This document shows, piece after piece, positions 7,015 through 11,594 of a stretch of 11,594 nucleotides of DNA. Within the stretch, counting starts at the first letter, position 1, and every line of letters starts with the position of its first letter. Under the pieces are notes generated by a model. The model did no database searches. It was not told the DNA's origin and was given only the letters and a program-made list of their open reading frames with translations. Position numbers and translations under genes: made by a program. Source of the stretch: Deltaproteobacteria bacterium (GTDB taxonomy: Bacteria; Desulfobacterota; Desulfobacteria; Desulfobacterales; JAFDHS01); assembly GCA_019308655.1 (NCBI GenBank), contig JAFDHS010000022.1:1-11594 (forward strand), in the 5' to 3' direction.

Positions 7015-7746
7015 TTATTTAAGAAGGGCTTCTGTTGCCTCATCATGGCCGCTTTCGGTTAAAAAAGAGTCCTCGATAATTTGGGTCAGCTTTTCAGCGT
7101 CCATGGGATTATCTTTTTGTTTTTCCACCAGTTCGGCAATAAGATTTGCATCATAAACCACTTTGAAATTAACGGTTTCATCCGATTTCGGATGTTTAAG
7201 ATGGTTTATGAGTTCACATACCTCATTTATTAATTCTTCTTTTGCCTTCAACTTGTTCATGATGGTTCTTGCAACGGCCGGTCCTTCTGTTTCCAGGTAT
7301 TCAGGCGTCGTCAGGCCATGCTTTTTTTCCGCTTCATGAGCACCGATTTCATGCAGATATGCGGCAGCTAAAATAACAGCCAGATTGCCTCCCCCCTTTT
7401 TTTTTCCGATCCGTTCCGCATAACGTGCAACTTTTGTCGCATGCCCAATACGCTTAAAATCTCTTTTAAAATATTTTTTCATTTCAAGAGCCACTTTATC
7501 TTTGAAGAAATTTTCCTTTTGGGCGATAAGCTCAGGTGGAAGCGTTCCCAGACACTGCTCGGCAAACTGACAATATGAGGCACATCCGAAATCCATTTTC
7601 GGGTTTACAAACCTGTAACCGCATTTGTTGCATTTACGTGCTGTGTCATCCTTAAAAAATTCAACTACTTGTCCGCATTGAGGACATTTTACATCATAGA
7701 TGGCCCCTGCTTTCCAGTATTGTGTGTCCTGTCCCGGGCATTTCAT
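7015..7746 (-). CDS. Zinc-ribbon plus HD-domain protein
   Basis: First gene of the minus-strand operon, 243 aa. The N-terminus has a zinc-ribbon-like pair C21-x2-C24 and C39-x2-C42, then another cysteine group C55, C59, C65 (CASYCQFAEQC). Residues about 85-225 form a helical HD-type phosphohydrolase fold: H102 (GHATKVARYAE), H132-E133 in AAAYLHEIG, H182 (INHLKHP) and D199 (VYDANLIAEL). The signature His-Asp is His-Glu here, which may weaken or alter metal binding. HD proteins commonly hydrolyse phosphate esters of nucleotides; no substrate can be assigned. GGAGG lies 7 nt before ATG, confirming the start. A predicted promoter with a Crp/Fnr-type operator lies 86 nt upstream. The 45-nt gap to the ferredoxin-like gene supports cotranscription. 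Confidence 0.88.
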   Translation of the reverse strand: MKCPGQDTQYWKAGAIYDVKCPQCGQVVEFFKDDTARKCNKCGYRFVNPKMDFGCASYCQFAEQCLGTLPPELIAQKENFFKDKVALEMKKYFKRDFKRIGHATKVARYAERIGKKKGGGNLAVILAAAYLHEIGAHEAEKKHGLTTPEYLETEGPAVARTIMNKLKAKEELINEVCELINHLKHPKSDETVNFKVVYDANLIAELVEKQKDNPMDAEKLTQIIEDSFLTESGHDEATEALLK

Positions 7747-7838
7747 AATAATTCCTCCAAAGTCAGCTTGAAATGGTCACAAAGTTTAGTAAGTTTCACC
7801 TTTTGCAATTTACCGATCTTTTCCGCTGTTTGATCAAT

Positions 7839-7844
7839 ATATTA
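7839..7844 (-). promoter_or_regulatory. Predicted -10 box of the HD/ferredoxin/hemerythrin/Crp operon
   Basis: TAATAT on the minus strand (7844 down to 7839), giving a predicted start near 7832 and a leader of about 86 nt. The hexamer 17 nt upstream (AGGCAC) is a poor -35 box, as expected for an activator-dependent promoter with a Crp/Fnr site covering the -35 region. Confidence 0.55.
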
Positions 7845-7866
7845 CGGCATTTCAGATGGCTGTGCC

Positions 7867-7880
7867 TTGACTTATGTCAA
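7867..7880 (-). promoter_or_regulatory. Crp/Fnr-type operator TTGAC-N4-GTCAA
   Basis: A perfect 5+5 inverted repeat, TTGACTTATGTCAA on the + strand, has the half-site sequence and 4-nt spacer of Fnr/Dnr/NnrR-type sites. Its centre (7873.5) is 41.5 nt upstream of the start predicted from the -10 box at 7844-7839, the class II activator position. The last gene of this operon encodes a Crp/Fnr protein with FNR-type recognition residues, so direct autoregulation is the simplest reading. Confidence 0.65.
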
Positions 7881-8174
7881 AAAAAAGGATGATTTTTTTA
7901 AAAAAAGAAAATTTGACAGGAAAAGATCTTGATATTAGCCTAAAGGCTTCCCTTTTCAGTGGCCTTTGGTGAAAATCAGTGAAAAAGCCGATTCATTCCC
8001 CACCGAATCAAAGATTCGGAAGGGGACTTCTCAGCATAGAAGTTAAAAGAAATTGCTATTGAAAAATTTTTAAAAAGGAGGAAGCCGTTTTTTCAAAAGG
8101 TCATGCCAACGGCATTTTTGATGTTATCAATGGATAAGGTCTCATAAAAAGTTTTTTATGAATGCCCATTTCTT
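7881..8174. other. Non-coding gap between two minus-strand transcription units
   Basis: No credible gene. It holds A/T homopolymer runs next to the operator (7881-7911), an AAAGGC/GCCTTT inverted repeat near 7941-7966, the strong hairpin at 7997-8026, a GGAGG at 8077-8081 with no ORF behind it, a 5-bp hairpin followed by T5 at 8103-8119, and an AT-rich hairpin CATAAAAA/TTTTTATG at 8143-8160. The last lies 14 nt past the stop of the minus-strand gene at 8175 and may act as its weak terminator. Confidence 0.4.
7997..8026. repeat. Strong GC-rich hairpin in non-coding DNA
   Basis: Bases 7997-8009 and 8013-8026 form a 12-bp stem: TCCCC and CCGAATC pair with GATTCGG and GGGGA, interrupted by a 1x2 internal loop, with a 3-nt loop AAA. 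No T-run follows directly on either strand (T5 begins about 11 nt later on the minus strand), so it is not a textbook terminator. It separates the 8175 gene from the downstream operon and may insulate it or be part of a small RNA. Confidence 0.5.
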
Positions 8175-8609
8175 TCAGGTAGTTTGTTTCTCGGCGATGC
8201 TTTTGGCTTCCGGAACAAAAGGTATTATCATTTCAAGCTCGTTGGGCCTGATGGGCCGCCATGTAACGGAATATAAGGTGTCCGATGCTATCGTCGTTAA
8301 AGCTTTAAATATGGCCACTTTCATATATACGGGTTTTTGGGGGTGGTAATCAATCCACAGGATCTTGTTAAAGTCTATATCAAAATCTTTACACACACTT
8401 TTCGCAAGGTTTTCAGAACAATTTGCTGCTGAAGCGCCTTTGCCGGTATCGGAAACGATAATTATGATTGGCTTGAGAATATGTACTTTGGGCCGATTTT
8501 TGGAAATATTTATAATTTTAAGCAAGTAAGAGCTTGCCCACCAGCTTATCGGTCTTGATGAAGTTTCTCTCGTTCCTTGCCAATCGTATTTCCCGTCATA
8601 AATTATCAT
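8175..8609 (-). CDS. Hypothetical protein, 144 aa
   Basis: Not recognised as any named family. The start is supported by AGGAG 8-9 nt before ATG, with a 5-bp hairpin (TCCGG/CCGGA, 8625-8639) just upstream of that site. The N-terminal part is aromatic and basic (YDWQGT, ISWWASSYLLKI). The centre has a hydrophobic strand PIIIIVSDTGKGAS (about 47-60), then a helix with two cysteines (C64, C73) and KILWIDYHPQKP. The C-terminal part is SDTLYSVTWRPIRPNELEMI (about 109-128). The strand-loop pattern suggests a small alpha/beta soluble protein. There is no signal peptide or membrane segment. It lies 117 nt downstream of the other small minus-strand gene and could share its transcript. The opposite-strand ORF at 8158-8349 is its shadow. 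Confidence 0.7.
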   Translation of the reverse strand: MIIYDGKYDWQGTRETSSRPISWWASSYLLKIINISKNRPKVHILKPIIIIVSDTGKGASAANCSENLAKSVCKDFDIDFNKILWIDYHPQKPVYMKVAIFKALTTIASDTLYSVTWRPIRPNELEMIIPFVPEAKSIAEKQTT

Positions 8610-8726
8610 CTTGATAGCTCCTGATCCGGATAAGCCGGAAAGTTAAAAGAGAGAAATCAAAGCCGTTTTTATGAATTTATACAGGATCTTAAGTTTGTCC
8701 GGCTGCTTTTATCGGCATTCAACCAA

Positions 8727-8942
8727 CTATAGGCCCATTTGAGATAAACAATCCAGAAAATCTTCCGTAAACTTGTCTTGAATCTCCTCCTCTTTCCCAA
8801 ATTCTTCAATATCTACGGCTTTGTTTTTATCGAGGCCGTATTCAACATTCCATCCCTTTTTTTTCAGCATTTCAATGACTTTTTCAGCCTGCTCCCTTGT
8901 TGCATCGTTTCCTATATTCCCTTCAGCAAGAAAAAATTTCAT
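8727..8942 (-). CDS. Small acidic hypothetical protein, 71 aa
   Basis: Not recognised. AAAGGAA lies 7 nt before ATG on the minus strand and supports the start. The sequence starts with a short strand (MKFFLAEG), has a helix (REQAEKVIEMLKKKG), a second strand (WNVEYGLD) and a very acidic C-terminal helix (EEFGKEEEIQDKFTEDFLDCL). This looks like a compact alpha/beta fold with one cysteine (C65). It is cytoplasmic by composition. It lies upstream of the 144-aa gene on the same strand, with 117 nt between them that contain no clear terminator. The upstream side is the divergent intergenic region shared with the plus-strand gene at 9345. Confidence 0.68.
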   Translation of the reverse strand: MKFFLAEGNIGNDATREQAEKVIEMLKKKGWNVEYGLDKNKAVDIEEFGKEEEIQDKFTEDFLDCLSQMGL

Positions 8943-9248
8943 GTGATATTCCTTTCTAAAATATAAGGTGAAATGTTTTTGTTAAAAATTTAAAGAAGAC
9001 GATTTCGTCAGAATTCGAAATTCAAAGTAGCGATGTTGCGGCAAACCGATTAAAGGTACTGTAAAATGTGGATATTAAAATTTTTCGTAATTTTTTATGA
9101 GACCGTCAGATACGCTTGAATAAGATTTTTTGATAAGGAATACAGATATTTTAACACTTTATTAAATAATAATGCATTTTGGGTATTAATGCAAACAGGT
9201 TGTTGGTTAGCTTTTTTTTAACCTGTAATCCATAGGCTCAGGATGGCG
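8943..9248. other. AT-rich divergent intergenic region
   Basis: No gene seen. The left part should hold the promoter of the minus-strand 71-aa gene; a TATATT -10-like hexamer sits near 8958-8963, but no convincing -35 accompanies it. Small hairpins occur at 8999-9022 (GACGA/TCGTC; GAATT/AATTC) and 9173-9193 (TGCATT/AATGCA). The right end carries the palindromic element at 9195-9226 just ahead of the plus-strand promoter. Confidence 0.4.
9195..9226. repeat. Palindromic element, related to the one at 9976-10011
   Basis: ACAGGTT (9195-9201) pairs with AACCTGT (9220-9226). A competing inner stem GGTTA/TAACC uses the same right arm. The order AGGTTG...GGTTAGC-T-run-AACCT resembles AGGTTGGGTTGAGC...AACCT in the second element, so the two may be diverged copies of one small repeat. 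Confidence 0.4.
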
Positions 9249-9276
9249 TTGACATTTTTTCAATAACTCTTACTAA
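9249..9276 (+). promoter_or_regulatory. Promoter, TTGACA-N16-TACTAA
   Basis: Perfect -35 TTGACA (9249-9254), 16-nt spacer and TACTAA (9271-9276), giving a start near 9283. It matches the promoter at 10079-10106 at 10 of 10 bases in the -35 half and 8 of 9 around the -10 (TACTA-A/T-TAT), with identical spacing. A start near 9283 leaves only about 8 nt before ATG 9291, but 62 nt before ATG 9345. Confidence 0.6.
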
Positions 9277-9344
9277 TATATATTATACGTATGTGGAATA
9301 AATTTACCAAAACTTCGAAACCAATGGAAAGGGATGATTTTATT

Positions 9345-9896
9345 ATGATAAAAGAGAGTGACCTTAGTGCAAACGATAAGCTTTTTTTAGGAGCGATCTT
9401 TGAACAGACCAAAGGTGATCCTTCGGTACATGTCTCTACGTTCGATATTGGTACATCCATAGGTCTGGACAAGGATATGAGCAGTAAAGTGTCCGAGAAA
9501 CTCATCTATTTGGAATTGGTTCAGATTGTGAGTCTATCCGGTGATATCGGGATCACTGAAAAAGGTATTGCCGAAGCCGTAAATCTGGGGTTGGCTCCGG
9601 ATATTTCCCGGGAAACCGGTCCCAAACTGGGCGATGCTCCTGTTTTGGGAAAAGAGATCTGTCATGGGGTAGAGGATGTTGCAGGCGCTCTGAAAAGCCA
9701 AGTTGGGAGCTTAGGGTTGGACTTTGCTCCATTGACGGAATTGATGGCTGATCTGAAGACCATAGATGCACAACTCACCTCGTCAAGGGTCAAGACATCT
9801 ATCATCAGGGAATGCTTTCTATCTATTCTGACTGTTTTGGAAAAAGCGGGGGCAAATGACGGTATTGCTGAGGTCAAGGGATTTCTGGGAATCTGA
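9345..9896 (+). CDS. Hypothetical protein with N-terminal winged-helix-like domain, 183 aa
   Basis: Function unknown. Residues about 8-76 look like a winged helix: SANDKLFLGAIFEQTKGD (helix 1), STFDIGTSIGLDKDMSSKVSEKLIYLELV (helix-turn-helix), then a beta wing IVSLSGDIGITEKGIAEA. After a Pro/Gly-rich linker (about 80-105), the C-terminal half is helical (VEDVAGALKSQV, LTELMADLKTID, IRECFLSILTVLEKAG), probably for self-association. The start is uncertain. ATG 9291 and 9324 are in frame upstream but lack a ribosome site, and 9291 sits almost on the predicted transcription start. ATG 9345 has GGAAAGGGA upstream and a leader length like that of the 97-aa gene. A small DNA-binding regulator is possible, but no ligand or partner can be named. 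Palindromic elements lie on both sides of the gene. Confidence 0.72.
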   Translation: MIKESDLSANDKLFLGAIFEQTKGDPSVHVSTFDIGTSIGLDKDMSSKVSEKLIYLELVQIVSLSGDIGITEKGIAEAVNLGLAPDISRETGPKLGDAPVLGKEICHGVEDVAGALKSQVGSLGLDFAPLTELMADLKTIDAQLTSSRVKTSIIRECFLSILTVLEKAGANDGIAEVKGFLGI

Positions 9897-9975
9897 TTTC
9901 CGATCGGGCAAAGGCGGCCTGAGAATGAAATGGAATATGTGGGGTTAGTTCATAATTTCGGCCATGCAATAATTG

Positions 9976-10011
9976 ATAGGTTGGGTTGAGCTTTTGTTGA
10001 ACCTAACCTAT
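9976..10011. repeat. REP-like palindromic element
   Basis: ATAGGTTGGGTT (9976-9987) pairs with AACCTAACCTAT (10000-10011), 12 positions with one G:U, around a 12-nt loop GAGCTTTTGTTG. The left arm plus loop start, AGGTTGGGTTGAGC, looks like the core of the widespread bacterial REP-type repeat with GGTTGGGTTGAGC as I remember it; this copy is degenerate. The rest of the gap 9897-10078 shows nothing else, apart from a short GGGTT-containing stretch. Confidence 0.5.
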
Positions 10012-10078
10012 GGTTGATAGTCCGGGTGCGAAACCCAATACTTCAAATTTAAGACGTGTTTTAGAAGGGTTGTTTTTA

Positions 10079-10106
10079 TTGACATTTTAAACGCTTTTGA
10101 TACTAT
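10079..10106 (+). promoter_or_regulatory. Promoter, TTGACA-N16-TACTAT
   Basis: TTGACA (10079-10084), 16-nt spacer, TACTAT (10101-10106); predicted start near 10113, giving a leader of about 56 nt to ATG 10169. It shares TTGACATTTT and the TACTA-TAT core with the promoter at 9249-9276. Confidence 0.6.
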
Positions 10107-10168
10107 TATTTAATAGTTTCCATGTGTAAGTGTTGCATGCTGGTAAATAACTTGTAAAGGAGTACACG

Positions 10169-10462
10169 ATGACTAAAATAAATGACAAAAATCCGTGGCT
10201 TTGGGTCGTAATCCAGAACCCAGGTGAAAATGAGCAGATTTTGGGACAGCATGATGAAAAAAATGGGGTGTCGTTTATTCCATCCTTTCGGGAAAAAGAT
10301 ACGGCCCTGATATGTTTAAGGCAACTGGCCCATGAGGCGAATGAAAAATATGAGGTGCAGGCTATTCACTATAAACAGTTGGGCAGGCAGGTGGCTGAAG
10401 ACGGATTTCTGATTTTTGTTTTAAACGAAAAAGGGGAGGTGATTGAGAAAATCGAACCTTGA
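10169..10462 (+). CDS. Small conserved-looking hypothetical protein, 97 aa
   Basis: Not recognised. The start is firm: AAGGAG at 10157-10162, 6 nt before ATG. The predicted pattern is strand (PWLWVVIQNPG), strand (EQILGQHDEKNGVSFIPSF), helix (EKDTALICLRQLAHEANEKY), strand (EVQAIHYKQL), helix (GRQVAEDG) and strand (FLIFVLNEKGEVIEKIEP). It is a compact soluble alpha/beta domain; the FIPSF-then-helix arrangement is loosely like SseB N-terminal-type domains, but this is only an impression. One cysteine is present (in ALICLR). It has its own promoter and is followed after 30 nt by the broken transporter gene, which has no promoter or ribosome site of its own and so may be read from the same transcript. 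Confidence 0.75.
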   Translation: MTKINDKNPWLWVVIQNPGENEQILGQHDEKNGVSFIPSFREKDTALICLRQLAHEANEKYEVQAIHYKQLGRQVAEDGFLIFVLNEKGEVIEKIEP

Positions 10463-10492
10463 GAGTTACGCAGCTAAAATTATGATTCGGCC

Positions 10493-11594
10493 ATGATCAA
10501 AGATAAAATTTTTAAAGAACCCTATCGATTTATACTCGGCTCCCAGTACTTTTTATATTTTGGGGTACTGGGTATTTTTTTGCCTTATTTTAACTTATAC
10601 TGCTACCATCTGGGATTTTCCGGTTTCCAGATAGGAGGTCTTTCCGCTCTCAGAACATCTTCAACCGTTTTATTCTCTTTAATCTGGGGCGTTATGGCAG
10701 ACAGAGCGTTTCCGGATCAGAAGGCCCATATATATTTTATGTAGTTTTCTAAGTACCGCTATTTGGATATTTTTTCTTTATACTTCTGATTTTTGGGTAA
10801 TGTTTGTTATTACTCTTTTTTACGGAATTTTTTATGCCCCGATCATATCTTTTCTGGAAGCCTTTACCATGGATATATTGGGCAAAGAGAAGAGAAGTTA
10901 CGGGAGGATAAGGGCTTGGGGTTCTGTAAATTTTATTTTGGCGGTCATCGTAATTGGGGCGATAATAGACTATTATCCGATTAAAATCATACTGGTGATT
11001 ATTTTAATCGGATCTTTGCTGCAGGCCTTGAGTTCAACCGCTATTCCTCATATTTCCATTACCGGAAAGAAGTCTTTCGCTCCTATCACAAAGGTTTTTT
11101 TAAAAAAGCGCGTTCTTGTTTTTTTGTTCTGCAATTTTTTAATGCTGCTGAGCCATGGAACTTATTACGGCTTTTTTTCCATACATCTTGAAAATCTGGG
11201 ATTTGGGAATACGTTTATCGGGATTGTCTGGGCTATAGCCACAATTGCAGAGATCCTGGTAATGATAAGATCAGAAATAATATTCAGACGTTTTTCCTTA
11301 GAGAACGTGCTGGTCTTTTCATTTATGATTGCGGCATTAAGATGGTTTGTACTTTTTTTTGCCGTATCTCCCGTTTCAATAGTGCTTTCACAGATTTTTC
11401 ATGCCGTAACATACGGGACATTTCATATGGCCAGTATTCTTTATATGGACAAAATAACCCCTGATGAGGCCAAAACGTTGGGCCAGGTGGTAAACAATGC
11501 CGTAAGTTACGGGCTCGGCATGATGGTCGGCTTTTTTTTCAACGGTTATTTTTATGAAACGATCGGGACGCGAACCTTATTTATGATAAGTTGC
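10493..11594 (+). pseudogene. MFS transporter (HcaT/MFS_1-like), interrupted by a +1 frameshift, 3' partial
   Basis: The first frame (10493-10744) encodes the N-terminus of a major facilitator: FGVLGIFLPYFNLYCYHLGFSG (helix 1 and loop), then LRTSSTVLFSLIWGVMADR (helix 2 and the cytoplasmic loop motif). It stops at TAG 10742-10744. From about 10737 the next frame continues the same protein without a stop to the window end: SFLSTAIWIFFLY, LFYGIFYAPIISFLEAF, AWGSVNFILAVIVIGAIIDY, and further helices. Dropping one T from TTTT at 10735-10738 joins the halves as KAHIYLCSFLST. About 367 residues are visible of an expected 380-400, placing the protein in the 12-helix inner-membrane proton symporter group. 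Substrate is unknown. No clear Shine-Dalgarno precedes ATG 10493. A true pseudogene, a strain polymorphism and a sequence error cannot be told apart here. Confidence 0.8.

Noticed and set aside
7875..7880. TTGACA on the minus strand as the -35 box of the HD operon
   Set aside because: It is 30 nt from the -10 box, far beyond a 16-18 nt spacer; it is better explained as half of the operator.
8103..8119. ATGCC/GGCAT hairpin followed by T5 as a plus-strand terminator
   Set aside because: The stem is only 5 bp and no plus-strand gene lies upstream; mentioned only as part of the gap.
8077..8144. Possible small plus-strand gene after GGAGG at 8077-8081
   Set aside because: The only ATG nearby (8103) gives 14 codons, and spacing from the GGAGG is too long.
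8158..8349. Plus-strand ORF of 63 codons
   Set aside because: It is antisense to the 144-aa minus-strand gene, which has a proper Shine-Dalgarno; the plus ORF has none.
10793..10984. Plus-strand ORF of 63 codons inside the transporter
   Set aside because: It is the wrong frame; the frame one base over encodes clear membrane helices continuous to the window end.

Overview
The window comes from a dissimilatory sulfate-reducing bacterium, most likely a member of Desulfobacterota (Desulfobacterales-like). The main evidence is a qmoABC operon, which encodes the quinone-interacting membrane-bound oxidoreductase that supplies electrons to APS reductase. Base composition is moderate in qmo and visibly more AT-rich downstream. 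No rRNA, tRNA, CRISPR array or transposase gene was seen.

Region 1 (1-4976, + strand): qmoA (5' end outside the window), qmoB 10 nt later, a 177-nt structured spacer, qmoC, and a strong hairpin terminator shared with the convergent genes that follow.

Region 2 (4993-7880, - strand): a probable four-gene stress operon. In transcription order it holds a zinc-ribbon/HD-domain protein, a ferredoxin-like protein with an extra cysteine-rich domain, a hemerythrin-like four-helix protein that has lost most iron ligands, and a Crp/Fnr-family regulator. A TTGAC-N4-GTCAA palindrome is centred 41.5 nt upstream of the predicted transcription start. The regulator carries the FNR-type recognition residues E-x-x-S-R expected to read TTGA half-sites, so the operon is probably autoregulated. 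The layout suggests an HcpR-like response to redox or nitrosative stress next to the core sulfate-reduction genes; this is inference. Inside the operon, the Shine-Dalgarno of the hemerythrin-like gene is the exact 13-nt complement of a segment 87 nt away in the same leader.

Region 3 (7881-8942): a non-coding gap with a strong hairpin, then two small minus-strand genes of unknown function.

Region 4 (8943-11594, + strand): two small genes (a winged-helix-like protein and a 97-aa protein), each preceded by a near-identical promoter (TTGACATTTT-N12-TACTA(A/T)TAT). Two related palindromic elements lie either side of the first gene. The window ends in an MFS transporter gene broken by a single +1 frameshift and cut by the window edge.
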